Shown here piece by piece: positions 17,626 to 26,899 of a stretch of DNA of 34,261 nucleotides. Under the pieces are notes generated by a model. It had not been told where the DNA came from and searched no databases. It saw only the letters and a list, made by a program, of their open reading frames with translations. Every line of letters starts with the position of its first letter. Position 1 is the first letter of the stretch. The position numbers were made by a program, and so were the translations under genes. The stretch is from Patescibacteria group bacterium. GTDB lineage: Bacteria > Patescibacteriota > Microgenomatia > UBA12405 > JAHJSD01. The DNA is taken from the NCBI GenBank assembly GCA_018830585.1, contig JAHJSD010000013.1, forward strand, positions 1 to 34,261. The letters run 5' to 3'.

Positions 17626-18960
17626 ATGAAAAACAGAAGGCTTCTTTTTTGGTCGATCTTATTAATCGCCCTCGTTTCTTTGCTGATAGATTTACCGACC
17701 AGCTACCGGTTGAAATTTAAAATAGGCTCTTTTAATTTCGATCAGGAAATCTCCAGACCGTTTGCCTTCCTGCGGCGTTTCAAATTAGTCAAAGGTTTGG
17801 ATCTTGCCGGAGGGGTTCACCTGATGTTTAGGGCAAAAATGGAAGACGTTGGCCAGGAAGATCGTGACCGAGCGCTGATCTCTCTTAGGGACAATATCGA
17901 AAGGAGAGTCAATCTTTTCGGGGTCAGTGAAGCGGTCATCCAGACTTCCAGGGCGGCAGATCAGTATCGGCTGATTGTTGAATTGCCCGGTGTAGTTGAT
18001 GTCGAGGAGGCGATCGACTTGGTTGGAAAGACGGCTCAATTGGATTTCAGGGAGTCGGTTGAAATTCCTCCGGAGGCGACTGAGTCGGCGACGATTTACG
18101 ACCTTTTCGCTGGCAAAACCGGGCTAACCGGCGCGCATTTGGTCAGGGGTGAAGTTCAATTCAACCCCAATACCGGAAAGCCCGAGGTAGGCTTAGAGTT
18201 TAATGAAGAGGGTAAAAAACTTTTTGGCGAGATTACCAAAAGGAATGTTGAAAAGCCGTTGGCGATTTTTTTGGATGGTCTTTTAGTTTCCGCTCCCCAG
18301 GTAAAAGAGCCGATCACTGATGGCAAGGCGGCCATCAGCGGCGAGTTTGACCTAAGACAGGCAAAATCTTTGGTTTCACAATTGAACGCCGGTTCTCTCC
18401 CGGTTTCAATCGAGCTGATCGAGCGCCGTCAGGTCGGGCCGACTTTAGGTGAAGAATCGGTTCAAAAAAGTATGAGAGCCGGTTTGGTCGGCTTAGCAAT
18501 TGTTGCCTTGTTTATGGCAATCTATTATCGCTGGCTTGGTATTTTGGCTGACGTCGGACTGGTAATTTATGCCTTGATTTCCTTGGCGGTTTACAAATTG
18601 ATTCCGGTCACTTTGACTTTGCCCGGTTTGACCGGGTTTTTGCTCTCGGTGGGGATGGCGGTGGACAGCAATATCCTGATTTTTGAAAGGATGAAAGAAG
18701 AGCTTAAGCAGGGCAAACCTTGGAACGTGGCCATGGAGCTGGGTTTCGGCCGGGCCTGGGATTCGATTCGTGATGCCAATGTTTGTACCCTGATCATTTG
18801 TTTTTTGCTCTTTAATCCGTTCGACTGGGGTTTTCTTAATAATTCCGCTATGGTTCGCGGTTTTGCCGTAACTTTGTTTCTGGGAGTTTTCATCAGTATG
18901 TTTACCGGCATTATTGTTGCCAGGACCTTGTTAAGGGTTTTTGCCAGGAAAAAAGCATGA
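17626..18960 (+). CDS. secD: protein translocase subunit SecD
   Basis: 'LVKGLDLAGGVHLMFRAKM', 'GLTGAHLVRGEVQFNPNTGKPEVGLEFNEEG', RND TM region 'GLTGFLLSVGMAVDSNILIFERMKEELKQGK'. Confidence 0.96.
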   Translation: MKNRRLLFWSILLIALVSLLIDLPTSYRLKFKIGSFNFDQEISRPFAFLRRFKLVKGLDLAGGVHLMFRAKMEDVGQEDRDRALISLRDNIERRVNLFGVSEAVIQTSRAADQYRLIVELPGVVDVEEAIDLVGKTAQLDFRESVEIPPEATESATIYDLFAGKTGLTGAHLVRGEVQFNPNTGKPEVGLEFNEEGKKLFGEITKRNVEKPLAIFLDGLLVSAPQVKEPITDGKAAISGEFDLRQAKSLVSQLNAGSLPVSIELIERRQVGPTLGEESVQKSMRAGLVGLAIVALFMAIYYRWLGILADVGLVIYALISLAVYKLIPVTLTLPGLTGFLLSVGMAVDSNILIFERMKEELKQGKPWNVAMELGFGRAWDSIRDANVCTLIICFLLFNPFDWGFLNNSAMVRGFAVTLFLGVFISMFTGIIVARTLLRVFARKKA

Positions 18961-19832
18961 ATAGTATCAAATGGACTAAATTAAATTGGCTGTTTTTTAC
19001 CGTTTCGGCCCTGTTTATTTTGCCGGGGGTTTATTCTTTGATCCGCTGGGGGTTAAAACCTTCGGTTGATTTTACCGGAGGCACCTTGCTTGAAATTAGC
19101 GCCGACGGTCTAAACCGGCAGGAAGTCACCGAACTGATCGAGGGAAAAGGCTTGGGTTTAAAAAGTATTCAGTCGAGTGGGGACCGGTCTCTGCTCTTGC
19201 GTTTTGACTCCTTGGAAGAAGCCTCCAAGAATGAGCTTCTAAGTAGCATCGGGGAAAATTACGGTAATTTACCCGAAGTGGTTCGTTGGGAGTTTTTAGG
19301 TCCGGCTCTTGGACAGGAGCTTTTAACCAAGACGGGAATCAGTATCTTGTTGGCGGTTTTGGTAGTTTTGATTTATATCAATTTTCAGTTTAAAGAAAAA
19401 GCTTTCGGTATCTGCGCTATTTTGGCAATGCTCCACGACAGTCTGATCCTGCTGGGCTCGTTCAGTCTGCTGGGTCGCTTTTTCGGGGTTGAGGTGGACA
19501 GCCTTTTTGTCACCGCGGTTTTGACGATCCTTTCTTTTTCGGTCCACGATACCGTAGTTGTTTACGATCGGATTAGGGAACTTTCCAGGATAAATCCGAA
19601 AATGGCCTTTGAGGAAATTTCCGACTTGGCTGTCAGCCAAACCTTGGTCAGGTCAATCAACAATTCTTTAACCATTATTTTTATGTTGATAGCTTTGGTC
19701 TGGTTAGGAGGGGAAACAATCCGGAATTTTACCTTGGCTTTACTGATCGGCACTGTCGCCGGCACTTATTCTTCCACTTTTACCGCCGTGCCCTTGCTGG
19801 TAGTTTGGAAAAAGATTTTCAAGCGAAAGTGA
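18957..19832 (+). CDS. secF: protein translocase subunit SecF
   Basis: 'GLKPSVDFTGGTLLEI', 'AVLTILSFSVHDTVVVYDRIRELSR', 'QTLVRSINNSLTII'. Overlaps secD by 4 nt. Confidence 0.96.
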   Translation: MNSIKWTKLNWLFFTVSALFILPGVYSLIRWGLKPSVDFTGGTLLEISADGLNRQEVTELIEGKGLGLKSIQSSGDRSLLLRFDSLEEASKNELLSSIGENYGNLPEVVRWEFLGPALGQELLTKTGISILLAVLVVLIYINFQFKEKAFGICAILAMLHDSLILLGSFSLLGRFFGVEVDSLFVTAVLTILSFSVHDTVVVYDRIRELSRINPKMAFEEISDLAVSQTLVRSINNSLTIIFMLIALVWLGGETIRNFTLALLIGTVAGTYSSTFTAVPLLVVWKKIFKRK

Positions 19833-19849
19833 AGCCTTCCCAATGTAAT

Positions 19850-19965
19850 GTCGGGGTTTTCTTCGCCGAAAGCCCCCCCGTCATTCTGAGCGGTGCCCCG
19901 TACCAGGCGGTACAGGGCGGAGCGAAAAATCCCCGAGGGAGAGCAAATTGTTTGCCTCCTCTGAG
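19850..19965. repeat. GTCATTCTGAGC-type repeat
   Basis: CGTCATTCTGAGCGGTGCCCCGTACCAGGCGGTACAGGGCGGAGCGAAAAATCCCC. Confidence 0.6.
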
Positions 19966-19974
19966 GTGGACTCC

Positions 19975-21342
19975 CTAACCTTCCAGCTTCTTAATTCTTT
20001 CCATCAAGTATTTTCTTTTATTTCTCTCTTTGTCCTCTTCCACCTCTTCAAAAAGCTGTTTTAAAATTCGGCCCACTTCAGGTCCGGGCCCTATTTCTAA
20101 AATCTCCATCACGTCGTTGCCGCTAACTTTTAAATCGGCAACAGAAAACGGTTGTTTTTGAACTTCGACCAATCGTTTTTTAAACAAGTCAGTTCTCCAA
20201 GAGGTCTTAGGGACTCCACTGCCGACTCTGTCGCCGGTGCGGATCGACAGGATATCATCCAAATTTTCCTTGCCCACTCTTCTGATAAATCTGCGGATAG
20301 CGGCATCGGTCAGATTTTCATCCGGAGCAAACTGGTGCCAGCGCACCAGGCGCCAGAGCTTGTCTAGTTGTTTATTAGATAGTCTCAGCCGGAGGCCTAT
20401 TTTTTTGGCGATTGCTGCGCCGACCACCTCATGGTTGTGAAAACTTCTGTCCTCTCCTTCGCCCTGAACCACGACTGGCTTGCCAATATCGTGAAGTAAC
20501 GCCGCCAGTCGGGTTACCGGATTTTTGGAGTCGCAAAACCTGAGTGTTTCAATTGCGTGGGTCCAGACATCATGGATATGGTGTTTGGCTTGGTCTACCC
20601 CCCGCCCTTGGATCAATTCGGGCATCAGGTGTTGGAGCAGTCCGGAGTTAAAAAGCATTAAAAGCCCGTCAGCCGGGTGCTTGCTGGATAAAAGTTTAAA
20701 AATTTCAACCTGGATTCTCTCCCAAGCAATTTTTTCAATTAAACCAGCATTTTTCTCAATTGATTTGAAAGTATTCGGCTCAATAATAAAACCTAACTGG
20801 GTGGCGATCCTTACTGCTCGGAGCAGTCTTAAGGAGTCTTCTTTAAATCTCTGGTCCGGGTCGCCAACGGCCCGGATTATTTTTTTCTTTAAATCTTCCC
20901 GGCCGCCGGAAGGATCAACTATCTTTCGAATTTCGGATTTCGAATTTCGGATTTCAAAATTTATGGCAATCGCATTAATGGTCAGATCTCTTCTGGAGAG
21001 ATCTTCCTCGATTGTCTTTCCCCAGCGGACCTGGTCGGGGCGTCTTTTATCGGAGTACCTTCCTTCGGTCCGGTAGGTAGTGATTTCCAAAATGTCATTT
21101 TTATTTTTGCCCATTACTACGCTGACAGTGCCGAATTTATTCTGGTAAAAGCTGTTTTTAGGAAAAAGAGCCAGGATTTGTTTCGGTGTGGCATTGGTGG
21201 CAAAATCCCAGTCCTCGATTCTGTGTTTAGTCAGCAGCCCTCTTGAGGAGCCGCCGACGACGAAAAGCTCAATCTTCGCTTTTTGGAAAACCCTAATTAT
21301 TTTTTTAACCTTATCCGGTATTTCGTCTTTCTTAATTTTCAT
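19975..21342 (-). CDS. cca: CCA tRNA nucleotidyltransferase / poly(A) polymerase family protein with HD domain
   Basis: 'FVVGGSSRGLLTKHRIEDWDFATNATPKQI', 'RRDLTINAIAI', 'RLLRAVRIATQLGFIIEPNT', HD 'RLAALLHDIGKP'. Contains repeat-encoded insert NFEIRNSKSEIRKI. Confidence 0.95.
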   Translation of the reverse strand: MKIKKDEIPDKVKKIIRVFQKAKIELFVVGGSSRGLLTKHRIEDWDFATNATPKQILALFPKNSFYQNKFGTVSVVMGKNKNDILEITTYRTEGRYSDKRRPDQVRWGKTIEEDLSRRDLTINAIAINFEIRNSKSEIRKIVDPSGGREDLKKKIIRAVGDPDQRFKEDSLRLLRAVRIATQLGFIIEPNTFKSIEKNAGLIEKIAWERIQVEIFKLLSSKHPADGLLMLFNSGLLQHLMPELIQGRGVDQAKHHIHDVWTHAIETLRFCDSKNPVTRLAALLHDIGKPVVVQGEGEDRSFHNHEVVGAAIAKKIGLRLRLSNKQLDKLWRLVRWHQFAPDENLTDAAIRRFIRRVGKENLDDILSIRTGDRVGSGVPKTSWRTDLFKKRLVEVQKQPFSVADLKVSGNDVMEILEIGPGPEVGRILKQLFEEVEEDKERNKRKYLMERIKKLEG

Positions 21343-21469
21343 TTTATGATCAATACCCCATTATAACAGCCAATTTTGTTTCGGTCAGTTTTTAATTAAA
21401 AGCAAAATTTCTTGGTAAAATCACTTTGCAATCTAGTCAGACAAAAGTCCTAAAACGCCTCCCTTCTCT

Positions 21470-21520
21470 CCGTCATCCTGATCCGCCAGCTGGCGGATGA
21501 TGACGAAGAATCCAGCGAAG
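21470..21520. repeat. GTCATCCTGATC-type repeat with perfect palindrome
   Basis: CCGTCATCCTGATCCGCCAGCTGGCGGATGATGACGAAGAATCC; core TCCGCCAGCTGGCGGA. Confidence 0.7.
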
Positions 21521-21605
21521 CGTAATGTATTAATCTCAATGAGTAAATGGTTAAATGCATAAATGATCAAATGACTAAATATTAAATGTTAATATATTAA
21601 TTGAA

Positions 21606-23258
21606 ATGATCGACAAGAAATGGATTTTGCTTCATTCAAAAAAAGTTACCCGGCAAGTCGGTCCGGAAGAAGTTTTAAAAATCCTCCTTAAAAACAGGAA
21701 AATAGTTTCTTCAAAAAGAGCCGAGTTTTTAAATCCGACTCATCCTTCCAAAATCGATCCGGCCAAAGCGGGTATTTCCAAAACTTCTTTGGATCGGGCA
21801 GGCGGCCTGATTAAAAGGTCCAAAAAAGAGAAAATAGTTGTCTACGGCGATTATGACGCCGATGGCTTGTCTTCGGCGGCGATTGTCTGGGAGTCGCTTT
21901 GGGCCAAAGGTTATGATGTGATTCCATTCATGCCTCACCGGGAAGAAGACGGTTATGGCATCAATCCTGGTTCGGTGAAAAAGTTAAAGAAAAAATACCC
22001 AAACTTAGGCTTAATTATTACTGTTGACAACGGCATTGTCGCTTTTGACGGGATCAAAACAGCTAAAGATTTGGGCATTAAAACAATCATTACCGACCAC
22101 CACCTTGCTTTAGACAAACTCCCCCCTGCCGATGTTATTGTTCACAGTACTGAGCTGGCAGGCAGCGGTGTTGCCTGGTTTTTAGCTTCTCTTTTTGGCT
22201 ACCGGTCTTTAGAGTTAGTCGCCTTAGGCACGATTGCCGATATGCTTCCTCTATCGGGAGTTAACAGAAGTTTTGTTAAGTACGGCATCAAAGAAATATC
22301 TAAAACCAATCGGGTCGGCTTGAAATTACTTAAACAAAAAGGAGGTATCGGCAGCAAGGATGAAGTTCTTCCCTGGCAGGTTTCTTTTATCTTGGCGCCG
22401 AGGTTAAACGCGGCCGGCCGGCTTTCCGACGCGGTTGACGGACTAAGACTGCTTTGCACCAAAAAGACCGCCAGAGCAAAAGAGTTGGTGGAAAAATTAG
22501 AAACGATCAATTCTAAGAGGCAGAAATTAACCATTGATGGGATAGATGATGCCAAGAAAAATATCAAACCATCTCTGCAGAAAATGATTTTTGCCGTTGA
22601 TGAATCTTATCATCAGGGAATTATCGGTTTGATCGCCGGCAAACTGACGGAGGAATTTTACCGCCCGTCAATAGTCATTTCCAAAGGGGAAAAAATCAGT
22701 CGCGGTTCGGCCCGGTCGGTTAACGGCTTTAATATTATCGAGTTTATCAGAAAGGCGGAGCCCCTTTTGATTGATGCCGGCGGTCATCCTATGGCGGCCG
22801 GTTTTACCATAGAAACGTCGAAAATAAATAAGTTTATCAACCAATTGGGAAAAATGGCTGAAAAAGAGATCAAGACGGAAGATTTGGCTCCTGAATTGAA
22901 AATAGATTTTTCTACAGATGCCTCTTTAGTTGGCAAGAAGCTTTACCGCTTAATCCAAGAACTGGCTCCGTTTGGTTTGGGTAACCCGGAGCCGCTGTTT
23001 TTAATCAAAAGAGCCAGAGTGGTCAGATGCCAGGCTTTAGGATCGGAAAGACAGCATTTAAAGCTTTGGCTTGACGATCCCGAAACTAAAGCGATAGAAA
23101 GAGTTGTTGCCGAAGCGATCGGTTTCGGCTGGGGAGACTTTTGGCAGGACTTGCTCACGGGCGATTTTGTTGACTTGGTTGCCAGCTTAAATTTGAACCG
23201 CTGGCGGGACAGGGAAACAATCCAGTTAAAGATCAGAGACTTAAGAAAAGCAGGTTGA
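21606..23258 (+). CDS. recJ: single-stranded-DNA-specific exonuclease RecJ
   Basis: DHH motifs 'VVYGDYDADGLSSAAI', 'ITVDNGI', 'IITDHHLALDKLPPADVIV', DHHA1 'DAGGHPMAAGFTI'. Confidence 0.96.
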   Translation: MIDKKWILLHSKKVTRQVGPEEVLKILLKNRKIVSSKRAEFLNPTHPSKIDPAKAGISKTSLDRAGGLIKRSKKEKIVVYGDYDADGLSSAAIVWESLWAKGYDVIPFMPHREEDGYGINPGSVKKLKKKYPNLGLIITVDNGIVAFDGIKTAKDLGIKTIITDHHLALDKLPPADVIVHSTELAGSGVAWFLASLFGYRSLELVALGTIADMLPLSGVNRSFVKYGIKEISKTNRVGLKLLKQKGGIGSKDEVLPWQVSFILAPRLNAAGRLSDAVDGLRLLCTKKTARAKELVEKLETINSKRQKLTIDGIDDAKKNIKPSLQKMIFAVDESYHQGIIGLIAGKLTEEFYRPSIVISKGEKISRGSARSVNGFNIIEFIRKAEPLLIDAGGHPMAAGFTIETSKINKFINQLGKMAEKEIKTEDLAPELKIDFSTDASLVGKKLYRLIQELAPFGLGNPEPLFLIKRARVVRCQALGSERQHLKLWLDDPETKAIERVVAEAIGFGWGDFWQDLLTGDFVDLVASLNLNRWRDRETIQLKIRDLRKAG

Positions 23259-23304
23259 TTGGTGATACAAGCACCCATCTTTCCCCTCCTTCCCGTTGGT
23301 ATTA

Positions 23305-23410
23305 TTAGTTTATCACACACTTTATCACACACCAGGTGTGGGATAGGTTGACACATCGGGAATTGATTCCAAGATACTCTGCACCGGGTACCAGGTGTGG
23401 CAAAATATTA
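23305..23410. repeat. REP-like repeat (CACACC...TTGACACATCGGGAATT family)
   Basis: TATCACACACTTTATCACACACCAGGTGTGGGATAGGTTGACACATCGGGAATTGATTCCAAGATAC. Confidence 0.8.
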
Positions 23411-23442
23411 CTCAAAATTTTATTTCTTAAAACATTCAAATT

Positions 23443-23735
23443 ATGACTATCTCAAATAACATTGAATATTTAGACTTAGTTGATGACGATGATTGTATCA
23501 CACCCCCGAGATGAAATCCGCAGACACCTCGGGGGGTGAACAGTGGTCGATACTTTAGCAAAGGATTTTGACCGCCCAGCGAGGCGAGCAGGCAGTCAGA
23601 AAGAGCATTACCGAATTGGTTGATATCTACAACGGGGAATACGTTGGGAGGAAGCCACTTGAAAAGATGCGATGTTATTTCCTGAATAAATCTGACAATT
23701 CTGCCCCGGTCCCTAAGATGATGGTGGCCATTTGA
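23443..23735 (+). pseudogene. small gene disrupted by repeat insertion
   Basis: ATG...MTISNNIEYLDLVDDDDCI stops inside a CACCCCCGAG...CTCGGGGGGTG repeat. Downstream repeat-flanked reading frame ..VRKSITELVDIYNGEYVGRKPLEKMRCYFLNKSDNSAPVPKMMVAI*. Confidence 0.4.
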
Positions 23736-24250
23736 CTTTGCCAACTGCAATATCGCAAAGCCAATAACCAAACTCATCTCTTTTAGAAAAACCCAATTTG
23801 TCCGCTAACTGCCAGCACCTTACCATTGTTTTCTTTTCACTACCTCTCTTAACCATCAGTTCTATCTCGACAAAATTTCCAATATTTTTGACTTGATCGA
23901 GACAGATATTAAAATCTCCCAATTGATACTGTTCTCGTTTTTTTATCGATTGCTCCCATTTTCGGAAAGCCCAACCTTTTAAGAAGTTTTTCAATCTCTG
24001 CACCCGCCGGCATTTCAATTTCGCACTCGTCGTTAACACCATCAGCCAAATTAATATGGTGAGCGATTGTTTTTTTATCTCCCGCTCTCCTAACCCTTAA
24101 ATATTCTCCATTCTCAACCAAAACTTTTGCCGGATGGTCATAGTAAGTATCAATCTGACGCTTCGTTTTCATTAAAACAGCCGCTGTTTTTGATAGTTTT
24201 TTTCTCAAACTGGATAGATTTTTGCAAACCAATTTTATTTCAACTTCCAT
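23713..24250 (-). pseudogene. CYTH-domain (CyaB/ThTPase-like) protein, frameshifted
   Basis: N-terminal ORF 23909-24250 (MEVEIKLVCKNLSSLRKKL...LRVRRAG...EIEKLLKRLGF) continues in another frame (RKWEQSIKKREQYQLGDFNICLDQVKNIGNFVEIELMVK). Removing one C near 23962 restores one frame. Confidence 0.75.
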
Positions 24251-24256
24251 TGTTAT

Positions 24257-25039
24257 TTATTCTACCTCTTTTCTTGAACCTTCAGGTGATTTCGCTTGCC
24301 CTTCGGGCCAAAATCCTTTCTCCTCTAGAAGCGTTTTTACTTTACCATATACTTTCTCTTCAGAACCACTGGCATCAACCACTGGCCATTTCAATTCTTG
24401 AGCGCACCAAAGCCAAGCTGCTCTTTTGGCCGCAAAACGCCCTAATGTATCTGCCTCGGGCAAATAACCATGCTCTCTCAACCAAGAGAGGAAATCCGCT
24501 CCTGTAGGAACAGATTTTCCCTCTAAACTCATTTTACTTAAAATCCTTCCGCTGACAACTTCTTTATCCCCAACATCTAGAACTATTCCCCACACTCCTT
24601 CCGGTATAAATTTTCTTAAGGCTTGCCGAGCTTTATCCGTGGCCTTCTCGGTAAAATCATTAAAACCATCATATTCAAATGCTAAACGATGGGCCACATC
24701 TACTAGAACAAGTCTATCTAATATTCCAACTATTCCTTCTTTTCTCTTTGATTCCTCCAATTTTGCCTTTGTTTCTCTTACTTGCCGCATTTGCATCAAG
24801 GAATAATAAAAATCCCTGCTTCCTTCCCGAGTGGATCTTTTAGCCAAATCAGACTCCCCAAACCAACCTCCTCCCCTGATATACTCCACTTTTAATTCTC
24901 GTGCCAGCCTTTTAGCCAAAGTAGTTTTGCCAGTAGCGTCGACTCCTTCAAAAACTAAAAGTATTGGCCTACGCATCTGCATCTCTCGCAATTCTGTTTT
25001 CGGAATAATTTCTTTAATCATTTTTAAAAACTTTTCCAA
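24257..25039 (-). CDS. thymidylate kinase-like / P-loop nucleotide kinase
   Basis: 'PILLVFEGVDATGKTTLAKRLARELKVEYI' P-loop; 6 nt upstream of the CYTH gene on the same strand. Confidence 0.75.
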   Translation of the reverse strand: MEKFLKMIKEIIPKTELREMQMRRPILLVFEGVDATGKTTLAKRLARELKVEYIRGGGWFGESDLAKRSTREGSRDFYYSLMQMRQVRETKAKLEESKRKEGIVGILDRLVLVDVAHRLAFEYDGFNDFTEKATDKARQALRKFIPEGVWGIVLDVGDKEVVSGRILSKMSLEGKSVPTGADFLSWLREHGYLPEADTLGRFAAKRAAWLWCAQELKWPVVDASGSEEKVYGKVKTLLEEKGFWPEGQAKSPEGSRKEVE

Positions 25040-25249
25040 TTCAATTTTACCATAAGGCTTAAGTTTTCTGAGCTGCGTGAGCTCTCAAAACGATAGCAAC
25101 CTCCTATGGTAGACCGGTATCATCTCCTCTACGGAAACCGGAATGGATGTGAGTAAAATAGAGTATCGTTCAAAAACAGCCACCAGGAATGTTAGAATAG
25201 TGACCATGTACCGGATTAAATGTAAAAAATGTTTCGGAAATAGATTTTT

Positions 25250-25515
25250 TTACACACCTTTCACACACCAGGTGTGGGATAGGTTGACACATCGGGTTTT
25301 TCACATTTTTTCACGCCCCCCAGGGTGGGATAGAGGCCTGCCCGCCAAAGCTGAGCTCGCCTCGTTGAGCGGTCGAAGCGGGTCTGGCGATGCGAGCGGG
25401 CTGACACCTGCCTGCCGGCAGGCCTTGGGAATCATTCCCAAGATAGCCCAACACTGAGTGTGGGAAATTAACACCCCCGGGGTGGGCTTTGACTCCCCGG
25501 GGGTGGGTTGAAACG
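25250..25515. repeat. composite REP-like repeat cluster
   Basis: CACACACCAGGTGTGGGATAGGTTGACACATCGGG; GCTCGCCTCGTTGAGCGGTCGAAGCGGG; CACCTGCCTGCCGGCAGG; ACACCCCCGGGGTGGGCTTTGACTCCCCGGGGGTGGGTTG. Confidence 0.8.
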
Positions 25516-25535
25516 ACCTGGGATCATGATTATCC

Positions 25536-25604
25536 TAGTACCAAGAAGACCACGGGTGCAAGTCCGTGGATGAATTGGTCTTTTGGTACGTGGGCTCGCC
25601 ACAT
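25536..25604. other. structured nested-hairpin element (IS200/IS605-end-like)
   Basis: GTACCAA-g-AAGACC ... GGTCTT-TTGGTAC outer stem enclosing CACGGgtgcaagtCCGTG-GATGAATT, followed by GTGGgctcgCCAC hairpin. Confidence 0.5.
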
Positions 25605-25743
25605 TATCTAGCTGTAGTATCCCCAATATTCTTTCAAAATGGTGATACAATTTCTTCAGGACGGTCGCATGATAGGTGGTCTATTAGGAGAAAGACCCAA
25701 AGATTAGGATAGTATTTTTGTCGCCACAGGAAAATTAATAAAA

Positions 25744-26313
25744 ATGGACAAGATTAAATGGGGTCCGCGGTTACCTACCGGGCTGTTGAAAAAACTATAT
25801 AGACAAGACGCATTAGGCATCCAAGACGGGGTTCTTTGTGAAGAAGTTGGTCTTTATTTATTAAATCGTTGCCGTACTTTAATCCTTGTGTACCGGAAAG
25901 AAGTTGAGTGTCCGGTATGTAAAAAGATTCTTAAGGTGCCGCCGGAGGGAACTATTTTCTGTACTACGGACGGATGCAATTGGACGATTTCAAAAAAAGA
26001 GTATGGAGAAGGTGTCAAGAATCATTATGCGTATCCGGGGAGGGCGGGGGCGGCCTATTTAAAATATTTTGAAAATTATCCAACCACGAAAACGTACCAA
26101 GAAAAGATTATTTTAATAGATACATTAATTCATAGTTTTCACATTGATGAAAAAACAAACGAACCTAAAAAGTCGATTGCATCCAAACTTCTTGAGGGGA
26201 GCAAAGACGGGATAATAAAATTTTTGGATGAATTATTCTCTGAAAACACAGACAGCAACAAAGAATGGAGAGAAATGATGAGAAACACAATTCATGGGGC
26301 TAAATTGAAATGA
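25744..26313 (+). CDS. hypothetical protein with zinc-ribbon-like CxxC..C..C motif
   Basis: 189 aa, 'VECPVCKKILKVPPEGTIFCTTDGCNWTIS'. Confidence 0.7.
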   Translation: MDKIKWGPRLPTGLLKKLYRQDALGIQDGVLCEEVGLYLLNRCRTLILVYRKEVECPVCKKILKVPPEGTIFCTTDGCNWTISKKEYGEGVKNHYAYPGRAGAAYLKYFENYPTTKTYQEKIILIDTLIHSFHIDEKTNEPKKSIASKLLEGSKDGIIKFLDELFSENTDSNKEWREMMRNTIHGAKLK

Positions 26314-26321
26314 ATATAATG

Positions 26322-26420
26322 CCACATACCAGGCGTGGGATAAAAGATAACGTGGTGGAATAAGATTCTGGTGTGTCGCACACCCCGGGGTGGGCTTTGA
26401 CTCCCCGGGGGTGGATTAAG
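26322..26420. repeat. REP-like repeat cluster
   Basis: CCACATACCAGGCGTGGGATAA and CACCCCGGGGTGGGCTTTGACTCCCCGGGGGTGGATTAAGATGACC. Confidence 0.75.
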
Positions 26421-26618
26421 ATGACCTCGGATTATGATCCCGCTTGGGTGATATATAAGATAATTTATCCCGGAAGAATTTTGCCAAACAAGCGTGAGGG
26501 TATCGAATCAATAGATTTTTATCCTCTTGATAAAATCAAGGATATGATTTCAGAAAATCCAAAAATGTTCAAAGAGGATCTTCCCAAAGTTATTAATTTA
26601 TTAGGAGAAAACTTATGA
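26373..26618 (+). pseudogene. probable Nudix hydrolase C-terminal fragment, N-terminus replaced by repeat
   Basis: First about 19 residues (MSHTPGWALTPRGWIKMTS) are translated repeat; the rest 'WVIYKIIYPGRILPNKREGIESIDFYPLDKIKDMISENPKMFKEDLPKVINLL' resembles a Nudix C-terminus; no Nudix box present. Confidence 0.4.
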
Positions 26619-26845
26619 GCAAACTATCCTGCGGGACTGGGCTACAGAAAAATATCATAGACAAGGAGGCGTTCGAAAGAGAGCTTGCTCTATGTCATAA
26701 TCTGTCTCAGGAGAATGGCGGTAAATGTGGTTGGGGGATATGTAAAGATTGTGGGGTAATACCGCTTCTTTACAAATTATACAAGGGCGTGTTACTTGAA
26801 GACCCTGCTGAAATAAAAAAGGCAAAAAATAAAGTAGTGAAATAA
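26615..26845 (+). CDS. small conserved-looking cysteine-containing hypothetical protein
   Basis: 76 aa, 'LCHNLSQENGGKCGWGICKDCGVIPLLYKLYKG'; start overlaps the preceding stop. Confidence 0.6.
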   Translation: MSKLSCGTGLQKNIIDKEAFERELALCHNLSQENGGKCGWGICKDCGVIPLLYKLYKGVLLEDPAEIKKAKNKVVK

Positions 26846-26899
26846 GATTCTTGCGTCATAAATCACCTAACATGGTATATGGGGTTACTGTCATACGTC

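Noticed and set aside
25536-25604. Hammerhead or other small self-cleaving ribozyme
   Set aside because: CUGAUGA and GAAA core segments needed for a hammerhead are absent; only the nested-hairpin layout is supported.
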